NCBI RefSeq assembly: GCF_010448835.1
Contig: NZ_CP048409.1
Location: 496,001 to 560,000 of the forward strand
DNA length: 64,000 bases
Reading direction: 5' to 3'
Source: Draconibacterium halophilum
GTDB lineage: Bacteria > Bacteroidota > Bacteroidia > Bacteroidales > Prolixibacteraceae
Both the position numbers and the translations under genes were made by a program. The first letter of the stretch is position 1. Every line of letters begins with the position of its first letter. The notes beneath the pieces were generated by a model. It did no database searches, was not told the DNA's origin, and worked only from the letters and a program-made list of their open reading frames with translations. Below, piece after piece: positions 35,401 to 44,382 of this stretch.

Positions 35401-36714
35401 TAATCCACCGCCCCAGGTACCCACAAGCAAATGGTTTTGATGATTGCGAATAAACGAGGTAACAAAATTGCTGTTTATACTTTGGTCGTTTTCGTCTGAT
35501 TGCTGGAAATGGATTGTTTTTCTGCCGTTGTTGCTAATGCGGCTAATTCCACCGCCGGCTGTTCCTACCCAGAAAACGTCATCTTCGGTAAAAATTGAGT
35601 TAACAGTATTGTGGCTTATGGAATTTGGATTGCCAGCTTCGTGGGTAAGTGCATTAAATGGTTTTTGGTAGGAATTGTAATGGTTGATTCCTCCTTTTTC
35701 TGTACCAATCCAAATGTTACCCAATTCGTCGGCATAAAGCGAGTTTACAAAGGGGTTGTTCAGGTATTCTCTTTCCTCGGTGCTTGCCGGTAAACTCGAA
35801 AAATTTTGGGTGGCAGGATTATAAAAGTTTAAACCTCCCAGAGTTCCAACTATTATTATGCCGTTTCGGTCTTCAATAATATCATAAACCGACGGGTGAT
35901 TCAAATCGTTTGGATTGTTGTTGTTGGCACCGTAGTAGGTAAGATTGAGCGTGCTGGTGCTGTAATGGTATAGACCAACATCGATTGTGCCCAGCCAAAT
36001 GTCGCCTCTTCGATCGGCAAGAATGGTTAGTATGTTTAGACCTTCAATATCGTCGTAGTCATAAAGTTTTTCCCACAGCGGTTTGAGCTTTCCGCCCGAT
36101 AAATTTATAACCGATAATCCATTATTGGTGCCGACCAGCAAATAATTATCGGGTAAAAGGCATAAATGATTTACATTTTTATCGGGAAGCTGATCTTCAA
36201 AAACCGATTCCACTGTTGTTACTGTCTCTTCTTTATTTTCAATTTTCCAGATGCCGTTTCCGGCGGTGGCCACCCATATGTTATTGTTGTTGTCGTTTAT
36301 AATATGAGTGATCGAAACAGCTCCAAGTTTTTCATTTAAAAGGGGGATCTCAATAAACTTCAGTAAAGAATAATCAAAAAAAGCAAGTCCTTTATTGGTA
36401 CCCACCCAGAGGTTTCCGTTTTGGTCTTCGGAAAGTGTTTGTATAAAATTTCCGGGAAGCCACTCCTCCTGCTGGCTCTGGAAAATCTGAAAAGTATACC
36501 CATCGAAACGGCAGAGTCCGTTCCAGGTGCCAAACCACATAAATCCCTTACTGTCTTTTAAAATACAGTCGATGGTGTTTTGTGGCAGACCTTCATTTGT
36601 AGTGAGGTAATTCAGTCGGGGTTGTTCAAGTAAAGTGCTGTTTTGCGCACTGGTAGTAATGCAAATACGAATGGCCAGGAGGAATAGAAAAGCGTATTTC
36701 AATACTTTTTGCAT
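32426..36714 (-). CDS. hybrid two-component system sensor/regulator, split by a 1-bp frameshift
   Basis: Two overlapping frames make one HTCS of about 1430 residues. 36714 to about 34370 encodes a signal peptide, a periplasmic sensor of two-component-propeller repeats (GFMWFGTWNGLCRFDGYTF, NLWVGTNKGLAFFD and many more) and the start of a Y_Y_Y domain (EVSSNRRFANYTNLSG). The other frame resumes with VFKVKAANSDGIW, a transmembrane helix (ILAVVFFVTMVLIYI), the His box (FFTNISHEFRTPLTLI), ATPase, a receiver (LIISDVMMPVMDG) and an AraC-type DNA-binding domain (FKTGFNDPKYFSRIFKKFYG). The break lies at a run of five C (34368-34372), where six would restore the frame. Such proteins sense oligosaccharides and activate the adjacent susCD operon. 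Sequencing error or real mutation cannot be told apart here. Confidence 0.9.
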
Positions 36715-36742
36715 AAGTGCCGACTGTATTAATTGTTGCCTA

Positions 36743-36774
36743 CAAAACTATGTATTTAAATGAGATTGGACAAG
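36743..36774 (-). promoter_or_regulatory. Bacteroidota-type promoter for the HTCS gene
   Basis: On the minus strand CTTG (36774-36771), a 20-bp spacer and TAGTTTTG (36750-36743) match the -33 TTTG / -7 TAnnTTTG consensus, about 29 bp before the ATG at 36714. Confidence 0.65.
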
Positions 36775-36836
36775 GAGCTACTTCTCAGTTGAATATGAAA
36801 AATACAGGAGCTTTTGAGAAGTGGATTTCGGGGTGG

Positions 36837-36869
36837 TTTGGTTTTTAACTTTAAACTATGCTATTTTTG
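36837..36869 (+). promoter_or_regulatory. Bacteroidota-type promoter for the ECF sigma gene
   Basis: TTTG (36837-36840), a 21-bp spacer and TATTTTTG (36862-36869) give a full match to the -33/-7 consensus. Transcription would start near 36876, leaving only a short leader. Confidence 0.7.
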
Positions 36870-36888
36870 TTTCAATAAACGAATGTAA

Positions 36889-37437
36889 GTGAATCGGCTA
36901 AAGATGTGGACAGATATTCAGAATGGAGATGTAAACGCCCTACACGATTTACACAAACGGTATTTCCATCCGATGTGCTTATTTGCGTTTAAATCAATTA
37001 ATGATCATCAGCAAGTTGAGCACATTGTTTCCGATTGTTTTGTAAAACTTTGGAAAAACAGAAAGCGCATTACGATAAAATCTTCGCTGGAGTCATACCT
37101 GTATCAAATCTTGAGGAATTCAATTATCGATTACCACCGCGCTAAACATGACAATACGATTTCTTTTGATCAGATTCCTGATATTCCTGATGTGACAGAG
37201 CTTAACAACGAACAGCGATATGCAAAACTATATGCAGCCATATCGCGATTACCCGAAAAACGCCGACAAATTTTAGAACTGGCAATTTTTGAATCGTGCA
37301 CTTACCAGGAAATAGCAGAAAAGCTGGGCATTACAAAGAATACGGTAAAAACGCAGATGGTTCGTGCGTATAAATTTTTAAAAGAATCGTTAGATCCCGG
37401 CGACTTCTTCTTTTTCTGTTTTTTGAAGAAATATTAA
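36889..37437 (+). CDS. ECF sigma factor of the FecI/SusCD-associated type
   Basis: 182 residues from GTG 36889 (ATG at 36904 is an alternative). Region 2 is visible in YFHPMCLFAFKSINDHQQVE and DCFVKLWKNRK. Region 4 is visible in LPEKRRQILELAIFESCTYQ and EIAEKLGITKNTVKTQMVRA, a helix-turn-helix that reads -35 elements. It directs RNA polymerase to the glycan locus downstream when released by the FecR partner encoded 138 bp away. The Phe-rich end (FFFFCFLKKY) is unusual but is simply the end of the frame. Together with FecR and the STN-bearing SusC it forms a trans-envelope signalling chain. Confidence 0.92.
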   Translation: MNRLKMWTDIQNGDVNALHDLHKRYFHPMCLFAFKSINDHQQVEHIVSDCFVKLWKNRKRITIKSSLESYLYQILRNSIIDYHRAKHDNTISFDQIPDIPDVTELNNEQRYAKLYAAISRLPEKRRQILELAIFESCTYQEIAEKLGITKNTVKTQMVRAYKFLKESLDPGDFFFFCFLKKY

Positions 37438-37575
37438 AATATTCACGATTCCTGTCACCCTCTTACAATCTTTTTTTCGTCACTAAATTACAAACGGTTT
37501 TTTATAGATTAATTTGGTTAGTTAGGATTTATAAGGGCAACTGTCAGGTGGCGGTTGCTCTTTAAAAAAAGTTAG

Positions 37576-38571
37576 ATGAAGGAACACAACGAAGATAGAT
37601 TTTGGGAATTGGCAACGCTAAAAATTCATAAGGAGGCAAACGCCAATGAGTTAAGTGAGCTGAGTTCGTATCTGACGGATAAAAAATATGCTAAAAAGTA
37701 CGCCGAAATAGCGTATTTGAATGAGGATATTAAAGCAACTCAACAGCTTTCGCATGTTTCGCAGCAAAATTCATGGACATATATTAAAGGAAATCTACAA
37801 AACAAAACCATGCAGCTCTTCCGGAAAGTTTCGGGTTATGCTGCCGTTTTTGTAGTTGCCTTGTTGTTGGGTGGTTTGGTGGTTCAGCTTTGGGGTGAAA
37901 GGGCAAACGTAGAGCAGTTTGCAGAAGTAAAAGTGCCGTTGGGGCAAATGTCGGAAATAACATTGTGTGATGGAACACACGTGTGGCTCAACTCGGGTAC
38001 TACACTGCGTTACAGCAATTCTTTTGACCGAAAAAGCCGAAATGTAATACTTGATGGAGAAGCTTATTTTGATGTGGAAAAATCAGATATTCCATTTCGG
38101 GTGAACTTAAAGCACTCGGTAGTTGAGGTTTTAGGAACTGAATTCAATGTAATTTCATATGAGAAGGATAACAGCAGTGAAATAACTCTTGTTGAAGGAA
38201 GTGTTCGTGTTAATAGTCCTGAAGGAGAAAAAATAGCACAACTCAAACCATCGCAACGACTAAAGATTGATGATCACTCAAATATAAAACTAACGACAGT
38301 CGATACTGAATTTTATGTATCATGGACTGAAGGTAAAATTGTATTCCGCGACGAAAAACTCACAGAAATATGTGATCGCCTGGAAAGGTGGTATAATGTA
38401 GATATAACACTGGAAGACAAAGAAGTAGAAGAGCTGAATTTTTCAGGAACCATACTTAAGGATAAACCATTCAATCAGATTATAACCGCATTTGAACTGT
38501 TATTGCCGGTTGAAATAGATTTTAAGCATATGCCGGGTGCAAAAGACAAAATAACCATTACAAAAAAATAA
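37576..38571 (+). CDS. FecR-family anti-sigma factor
   Basis: A 331-residue single-pass membrane protein. The cytoplasmic N-terminal segment (about residues 1-80) would hold the sigma factor. The transmembrane helix is VSGYAAVFVVALLLGGLVVQ (about 85-105). The periplasmic FecR domain contains VPLGQMSEITLCDGTHVWLN and VILDGEAYFDVEKS, then FNVISYEKDNSSEITLVEGS. The C-terminal DUF4974 region (FRDEKLTEICDRLERWYNVD) contacts the STN domain of SusC. Substrate binding by the transporter is relayed to free the sigma factor. It is expressed with the sigma gene; a short GC-rich hairpin lies in the gap between them (about 37534-37563). Confidence 0.93.
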   Translation: MKEHNEDRFWELATLKIHKEANANELSELSSYLTDKKYAKKYAEIAYLNEDIKATQQLSHVSQQNSWTYIKGNLQNKTMQLFRKVSGYAAVFVVALLLGGLVVQLWGERANVEQFAEVKVPLGQMSEITLCDGTHVWLNSGTTLRYSNSFDRKSRNVILDGEAYFDVEKSDIPFRVNLKHSVVEVLGTEFNVISYEKDNSSEITLVEGSVRVNSPEGEKIAQLKPSQRLKIDDHSNIKLTTVDTEFYVSWTEGKIVFRDEKLTEICDRLERWYNVDITLEDKEVEELNFSGTILKDKPFNQIITAFELLLPVEIDFKHMPGAKDKITITKK

Positions 38572-38602
38572 TGCCTATGTAAAATCGCTTATGAATTAAA
38601 AA

Positions 38603-38630
38603 CGGTAAAGATGCTGCAACATCTCTACCG
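38603..38630 (+). promoter_or_regulatory. hairpin between fecR and susC
   Basis: CGGTAAAGATG (38603-38613) pairs with CATCTCTACCG (38620-38630), with one mispair that can wobble. It has no U-tract. It may stabilise the susC mRNA 5' end or weaken read-through from fecR. Confidence 0.45.
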
Positions 38631-38676
38631 CTAATCGATTTAAATATTTCAGTAATAAATTAAACCATGTAAATGT

Positions 38677-41600
38677 ATGAAAAAACTAATTAAAGCGATT
38701 GGTAGAAACCGGTCGTTAAACCAAATTTTATTGAAAATGAAACTTACTTGCACTTTTTTGTTGGTTGGGTTGATTGCAGTTAGTGCATCAACATATTCGC
38801 AAAATACGCGGCTTGATGTATCATTAAAAAACAACACTTTTGTTGAGTTATTCAAACAGATTGAAGAAAAGAGTGAATTTTACTTCTTTTTCAAAAACGA
38901 AGATCTACAGGAATTAAGCGAGGTATCGGTATCAAAAAAAGATGCCACTATTAACGAGATTCTTGATGATGTATTGGAAGGAACGGATATGACCTACGAA
39001 GTTGTAGACCGTTACATTATTGTTCGTAAAGGAGGAGATTCTTTTAGCAGATCGGATGCCGAAGCGGTACAACCAAACCGGATAACCGGTAAAGTGGTAG
39101 ATGAATTTGGGGATCCAATGCCCGGGGTAACAGTAGTTATTAAAGGAACTGCCCGGGGTACGGTTACCGATGTAAATGGTGCATATAGCCTTGAAGTTCC
39201 TTCTCCGGATGCCATATTACAGTATTCGTTTGTAGGAATGCGCACACAGGAAATTGCCGTTGGCGATCAGAGTACAATTGATGTAACGCTGATTGTTGAT
39301 GCCATTGGAATTGAAGAAGTAGTGGCTATTGGTTACGGAACAGTAAAAAAAGCCGATGTTACCAGTGCTGTATCTTCGGTAAAGTCGGAAGACTTTGTAA
39401 AGGGTAGCGTAAAAGACGTGGGGCAGCTGATTCAGGGAAAAGTAGCCGGTTTAACCATTACATCAAGTAGTGGCGACCCGTTGGCCGGAACCTCAATTAC
39501 TTTAAGGGGTAATACTACGCTGTTCGGAACCAGCAGCAGCCCGTTGGTGTTGATCGATGGTGTGCCTGGCGATTTTAACGCTGTAGCACCCGAAGATATT
39601 GAATCAATTGATGTACTGAAAGATGGTTCGGCGGCCGCAATTTACGGTACCCGCGGTACAAATGGTGTAATTTTGATTACAACAAAACGGGCCAGTGGCG
39701 AATACGATGGAAACGTAGAATACACGGCATATATTTCAACACAGCAAATTACCCAAAAAGCCGAAATGCTTACCGCGGCTGATTATCGCAGGCAAATAGC
39801 CGATGGTATTCGCGACGCCAGTGACGATCTTGGTGCAACAACTGATTGGATCGACGAAATTACTCAAACACCATTATCGCAAGTTCACAACTTAACGTTT
39901 CGTGGCGGAAATAGTAAGACAAATTATTTAGCCAGCATAAATTACAACGATACAGAAGGTATTTTCCTGAAAACAGGTAAAAAAACCTTCACTGCACGTA
40001 CTGATATTAACCACAGTATGTTTGATGATCTGATCAAATTTAATCTGGGTATTTTATCGCGTAATATTTATCACGACAATGTGGCCAGTACTAACTATAC
40101 GTACCGCCAGGCAAAAATTTACAACCCAACTGCGCCAATAACAACTCCTGATGGAACATGGTACGAAAACCCGGGAGCTTTCAACTACGATAACCCTGTT
40201 GCCCGTATTAAAGAAAGTAACGGTGAGAATCGTTCGCAGTGGTCGCGATTGAACGGAACAGTTATCGTTAATCCATTTGAAGGACTTACGTTAAAAGGAT
40301 TGTTTAGCTATTCAAAATACAATTCGCGTGGAAGTTACTACGAAACAAAAAATCATATTTCAACCGTTCGTAACGGATTGAATGGTTATGCTTCAAATTC
40401 ATCGGTTGAATCGATCGACCGTTTGGTTGAATTAACGGCCGAATACCTGAAAATTATTGGTGAACACCGCTTTACAGTTTTAGGTGGTTACAGTTATCAG
40501 GATAATGACTGGCATGATCTGTTGATGACAAACCAGGATTTCCCTACCGATTTATTTGGTGCCGATCAAATTCAGCTGGGTACCGGAATTCTTGAAGGTG
40601 GAACTTCATCGGGTATCAGAAGCAGAAGAACCAAAACCAACCTTATTGGTTTCTTCGGACGTTTAAATTATAACTACAAAAACCGCTATTTGTTAATGGC
40701 CAGTTTGCGTCACGAGGCAGCAAGTCAGTTATTCGGAACCGAAGAGCCATGGGGTACTTTCCCATCAGTTTCTGTTGGTTGGCGTATTTCCGAAGAATCA
40801 TTCATGGAAAATGTTTCTTTTGTTGATGACCTAAAATTCAGAGCCGGTTATGGTGTAACCGGAACACAGCCAAGCAGTTTGTTCCTGGGTGTTGCTACCA
40901 TCGGTTATTCCGGTTCGGTTTATTCAAACGGACAGTGGATGCAAACATTGGCACCAACACGAAATCCAAATCCATACCTGCGCTGGGAGGAGAAAAAGGA
41001 AACCAACCTTGGTGTTGATTTTGTTTTGGCCGAAAGCCGTGTAAGCGGTAGTGTTGATGTGTATAAACGTACCATCGACGGATTGTTATACGATTTCACT
41101 GTTCCGGTACCACCAAATTTAGTTTCAACTACCCGTGCCAATGTTGGTAAAATGGAAAACAAGGGATTGGAAGTATTGGTAAATGTAGTACCGGTGCGAA
41201 CACGTGATTTTGAGTGGGTAAGTAGTTTTAATTTCTCTACCAACTCCAATAAACTGGTTAGTTTATCGAACGATTTGTACCAGGCAACCCAGGAGTATTT
41301 TACTACCGGAGGAACAGGCGAACCTATTCAAACATTCACCCATCGTGTTGATATTGGCGATGAGATCGGTAATTTCTACGGATTTAAAGTTATTGATGTT
41401 GATGAAGACGGAAAGTGGATTTACGAAGACGCCGAAGGAAATGCAGTTCCTTTAGATGAGTTCTCGCGTGCGTTTGAGGACAAACATGTTCTTGGAAACG
41501 GTTTGCCAAAATTCTATGCAGGTTGGAACAACAATTTCCGTTATAAGAATTTTGATCTGGGTGTAACCATGCGTGGTGCTTTTGGTTACCAGATTCTGAA

Positions 41601-41967
41601 TTTCGAGCGTATGTACCTCGAAAATACAATGTCTGTTCAGTATAATCGTTTACAATCAGCTTACGATCCGATATTCGGAAAAGCAGTATTGAGCGATGAA
41701 ATGGATCTGGAGTACAACTCGTACTACATTGAAGACGGTGATTACTGGAAAATTGACAACGTTACATTGGGATACACTTTTGATCTCGACAATGAATACA
41801 TTAAAGGAGCTCGCGTTTATGTATCTTCTCTGAACACTTTCACCTTCACAGGTTATAAAGGTGTCGATCCGGAAGTATCCCGGGGCGGCCTTTCTCCGGG
41901 GAACGATGGTCGTGATAAGTATCCTACAACACGGACATTTACTTTGGGTGTAAACGTTAACTTTTAA
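38677..41967 (+). CDS. SusC-family TonB-dependent transporter with STN domain
   Basis: 1096 residues. After a long signal region (LTCTFLLVGLIAVSASTYSQ) comes the secretin/TonB short N-terminal (STN) domain (VELFKQIEEKSEFYFFFKNE; NEILDDVLEGTDMTYEVVDR), which signals to FecR. Then follow the carboxypeptidase-like domain (PMPGVTVVIKGTARGTVTDV), the plug signature (EEVVAIGYGTVKKADVTSAV; SAAAIYGTRGTNGVILITT) and the barrel ending TFTLGVNVNF. It imports oligosaccharides and also acts as the first sensor in ECF/anti-sigma control. It precedes its SusD gene by 18 bp. Confidence 0.95.
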   Translation: MKKLIKAIGRNRSLNQILLKMKLTCTFLLVGLIAVSASTYSQNTRLDVSLKNNTFVELFKQIEEKSEFYFFFKNEDLQELSEVSVSKKDATINEILDDVLEGTDMTYEVVDRYIIVRKGGDSFSRSDAEAVQPNRITGKVVDEFGDPMPGVTVVIKGTARGTVTDVNGAYSLEVPSPDAILQYSFVGMRTQEIAVGDQSTIDVTLIVDAIGIEEVVAIGYGTVKKADVTSAVSSVKSEDFVKGSVKDVGQLIQGKVAGLTITSSSGDPLAGTSITLRGNTTLFGTSSSPLVLIDGVPGDFNAVAPEDIESIDVLKDGSAAAIYGTRGTNGVILITTKRASGEYDGNVEYTAYISTQQITQKAEMLTAADYRRQIADGIRDASDDLGATTDWIDEITQTPLSQVHNLTFRGGNSKTNYLASINYNDTEGIFLKTGKKTFTARTDINHSMFDDLIKFNLGILSRNIYHDNVASTNYTYRQAKIYNPTAPITTPDGTWYENPGAFNYDNPVARIKESNGENRSQWSRLNGTVIVNPFEGLTLKGLFSYSKYNSRGSYYETKNHISTVRNGLNGYASNSSVESIDRLVELTAEYLKIIGEHRFTVLGGYSYQDNDWHDLLMTNQDFPTDLFGADQIQLGTGILEGGTSSGIRSRRTKTNLIGFFGRLNYNYKNRYLLMASLRHEAASQLFGTEEPWGTFPSVSVGWRISEESFMENVSFVDDLKFRAGYGVTGTQPSSLFLGVATIGYSGSVYSNGQWMQTLAPTRNPNPYLRWEEKKETNLGVDFVLAESRVSGSVDVYKRTIDGLLYDFTVPVPPNLVSTTRANVGKMENKGLEVLVNVVPVRTRDFEWVSSFNFSTNSNKLVSLSNDLYQATQEYFTTGGTGEPIQTFTHRVDIGDEIGNFYGFKVIDVDEDGKWIYEDAEGNAVPLDEFSRAFEDKHVLGNGLPKFYAGWNNNFRYKNFDLGVTMRGAFGYQILNFERMYLENTMSVQYNRLQSAYDPIFGKAVLSDEMDLEYNSYYIEDGDYWKIDNVTLGYTFDLDNEYIKGARVYVSSLNTFTFTGYKGVDPEVSRGGLSPGNDGRDKYPTTRTFTLGVNVNF

Positions 41968-41985
41968 TTCTAAAACTGATCAGAA

Positions 41986-43614
41986 ATGAAAAAAATAAAA
42001 TATAGCAATCAATTCGGTATATTATTTCTAATTCTGGCTTTGGTCATTTCATCATGTACCGAGTTGGAAGACACGAGTTACGGAGAAATTATTGCCGAAC
42101 AATTCGAACCAACAGAAGAAGATATTGTAGCCATTGTTGGCTCGGCATACGGAAATTGGAGACAAATATTATTGGAGTGGAATGGTTACTGGCGTGCACA
42201 GGAAGTAGGCGCCGACGAGGTCGTAATTCCGGGGCGTCCAAACGGTTGGGTTGATGGAGGTATTTACCGTCGTATCCACGAACACACCTGGACTACCGAT
42301 GATGATAATGTATATCAGACCTGGGACAGAACATTCTCAGGTATTGCCAACTGTAATCGTGTAATTTACCAGGTAGAATCAGGTTTTCTTCCACTTGAAG
42401 AGACCGAAGAGGAAGTGCTTGCAGAGCTGAAAGTATTACGTGCAAGTTACTATTACATACTTATCGATTTATATGGAAATGTTCCGTTGGTAACCCAATT
42501 CGATGTTGAGGAAGGTTTTTTGCCCGAGCAAAGTTCAAGAAGCGAAGTATTCAACTTTATTGTTACCGAAATTACGGATAACCTTCAGTACCTGTCATCC
42601 GATTTTAACGCGCTTACCTACGGTCGTTTTAACGAATGGGCAGCACGTACGCTGTTGGCAAAAATGTATTTAAATGCCGAAGTTTATACCGGCACTGCAA
42701 TGTGGAATGAATGTATTGAGCAATGTAACGCAATAATTAATTCGGGGGCAGGTTACGTGTTGGAAAGTAACCAGAAGAATGTATTTGTTACCGAAAATCA
42801 AAATTCGAAGGAGATTATTTTCGGATTGTCTATAGACGATCAATACACAACTGCATGGAATGCGTTTGATATACACATGCAAACTTGTCAGCCATCAATG
42901 CAGGCAAAATACAATTTGCAGGGAACACCATGGGGTGGTATGTGTGCTATTCCTCAATTTATAGACACATTCGATCCGGAAGACAAACGTCTTACCAATA
43001 ACTTTATGATGGGGCCACAATATTCGGCCGCCGGCGATCCGCTTTATGTAACAATGGGTAGTTTGGTTGGAGAACCATTGGCCTTGATTAACGAACTGCC
43101 TGGAGTTCATACTTCTGAAGAAATTCATGGCTATCGATTCGAGAAATTTGAAATCGCACTCGGCTCTTCAAACATTCTGAATAACGATTACCCTTTGTTC
43201 CGTTATGCCGATGTGTTGATGATGAAGGCCGAATGTTTACTTCGTACAGGAGATGCAGATGAAGCAGCAACAATTGTTTCTGAAGTTAGAGCACGTGCCT
43301 TCGATGATGCGGCAAAAGCAACAGTAACAGGCGCTGAATTGATGGAAGGAAGTGTGTATGACTATGGTCTTCGTAACGAATTCGATACCACACAAGAAGG
43401 TGGTAGCGATATTCAGTACGGTCGTTTCCTTGATGAGTTGGGTTGGGAATTTAACCAGGAAGGACGCCGTCGGCAGGATATGATTAGGTTTGGAGTTTAC
43501 ACAACAAAGTCATATTTATCGCACTCTCCAAACGGCGATTATCGCTCAATATATCCAATTCCTCGCGGAAGGCTGGAAACAAACACGAATTTGAGCCAGA
43601 ACCCGGGATATTAG
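41986..43614 (+). CDS. SusD/RagB-family glycan-binding lipoprotein
   Basis: 542 residues. The lipobox is in LFLILALVISSCT. SusD traits: EDIVAIVGSAYGNWRQILLE near the N-terminus, ELKVLRASYYYILIDLYGNV around residue 155, the block LFRYADVLMMKAECLLRTGD near 405, and the standard ending YPIPRGRLETNTNLSQNPGY. It forms the lid of the STN-type SusC transporter and binds glycan outside the cell. A strong inverted repeat follows 21 bp after the stop. Confidence 0.95.
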   Translation: MKKIKYSNQFGILFLILALVISSCTELEDTSYGEIIAEQFEPTEEDIVAIVGSAYGNWRQILLEWNGYWRAQEVGADEVVIPGRPNGWVDGGIYRRIHEHTWTTDDDNVYQTWDRTFSGIANCNRVIYQVESGFLPLEETEEEVLAELKVLRASYYYILIDLYGNVPLVTQFDVEEGFLPEQSSRSEVFNFIVTEITDNLQYLSSDFNALTYGRFNEWAARTLLAKMYLNAEVYTGTAMWNECIEQCNAIINSGAGYVLESNQKNVFVTENQNSKEIIFGLSIDDQYTTAWNAFDIHMQTCQPSMQAKYNLQGTPWGGMCAIPQFIDTFDPEDKRLTNNFMMGPQYSAAGDPLYVTMGSLVGEPLALINELPGVHTSEEIHGYRFEKFEIALGSSNILNNDYPLFRYADVLMMKAECLLRTGDADEAATIVSEVRARAFDDAAKATVTGAELMEGSVYDYGLRNEFDTTQEGGSDIQYGRFLDELGWEFNQEGRRRQDMIRFGVYTTKSYLSHSPNGDYRSIYPIPRGRLETNTNLSQNPGY

Positions 43615-43635
43615 TCAATTAATTCACATCTATAA

Positions 43636-43670
43636 AAGGAGCCTGACTTCATGATGAGGTCAGGCTCCTT
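43636..43670 (+). terminator. strong hairpin after susD
   Basis: AAGGAGCCTGAC (43636-43647) and GTCAGGCTCCTT (43659-43670) form a perfect 12-bp stem with an 11-nt loop, followed by a moderately T-rich stretch (CTTCAAATTTT). It probably ends or attenuates the sigma/FecR/SusCD message before the enzyme genes. Confidence 0.7.
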
Positions 43671-43696
43671 CTTCAAATTTTATTGAGGTGGAAGAC

Positions 43697-44239
43697 ATGA
43701 ATACAAATAACAGTCGTAGGAGTTTTATAAAAAAGTCGTGCCTTGCGGGTTCGTGTTTTTGTGGATTTCTGGCTATTGCAAATGACGGTCGTGCAGAAGA
43801 ACAAACCGATTCAGGGAAATTACTTATGCAGGAGTGGATTTCAACCCTTTTAAAAAGTATCGATGATAACACCGAGGCATCGCAACAAATTCTGAAGAAT
43901 TGTGCACAGGTGCATTTTCAACATTTAGAAATGGAAAAAGTGCTGAAACCATACAAAGGCGATATCGGAAAGTTCATCACATTTTTAGAAAAAGAGTGGG
44001 GCTGGAAAATCGATTACGATAAAAATACCGGAGTACTATTAGCCAATGAAAATAAGGGCTATTGTGTTTGTCCGATGGTAGATAAAGAAAAGGGAGTTGA
44101 CTCGTCAATTTTGTGTTACTGCTCCGAAGGATTTGCCGAACTCATGTTTTCATTTGTTTCGGAAAAAAAGGTAAAGGCAGAAGTCATATCATCAATTCAT
44201 CGGGGAAACGATACCTGTATTTATAAAGTGCAATTGTAA
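43697..44239 (+). CDS. Tat-exported ATC-hydrolase/DUF6144-like protein
   Basis: About 180 residues from ATG 43697 (GTG 43688 is also possible). The start NSRRSFIKKSCLAGSCFCGF is a twin-arginine signal with a Cys-rich core, so a cofactor-loaded or pre-folded export form is likely. The C-terminal half has GYCVCPMVDKEKG and ILCYCSEGFAELMFSFVSEK, then IHRGNDTCIYKVQL. This CxC...CYC...GFAE...RG...C pattern resembles L-2-amino-thiazoline-4-carboxylate hydrolase-like / DUF6144 proteins, often metal- or thiol-related. The assignment is from memory of the motifs and moderate. It sits between susD and GH27, where an enzyme of glycan breakdown would be expected, so its task here is open. Confidence 0.55.
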   Translation: MNTNNSRRSFIKKSCLAGSCFCGFLAIANDGRAEEQTDSGKLLMQEWISTLLKSIDDNTEASQQILKNCAQVHFQHLEMEKVLKPYKGDIGKFITFLEKEWGWKIDYDKNTGVLLANENKGYCVCPMVDKEKGVDSSILCYCSEGFAELMFSFVSEKKVKAEVISSIHRGNDTCIYKVQL

Positions 44240-44340
44240 AAATCCGGGAAATCGGGCAAATTTTTAGATATGTGCAAGTTTTAGATGAATTTGTCCACTT
44301 TATAATAAAAATTGTGCGCCTGTTTAAATGCAGTTTCTTA

Positions 44341-44348
44341 TATTTTTG
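44341..44348 (+). promoter_or_regulatory. -7-like element before GH27
   Basis: TATTTTTG matches the Bacteroidota -7 consensus TAnnTTTG. It lies 35 bp before the GH27 start. The -33 half is poor (a TTG 26 bp upstream), so this may be a secondary promoter. Confidence 0.35.
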
Positions 44349-44382
44349 TGTTTGGTGTTTAGTCAATAAAATAAAACCTTAT

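Noticed and set aside
36715..36888. Small RNA in the divergent region
   Set aside because: Only two opposed promoter motifs are visible, with no terminator or structured segment that would support an RNA gene.
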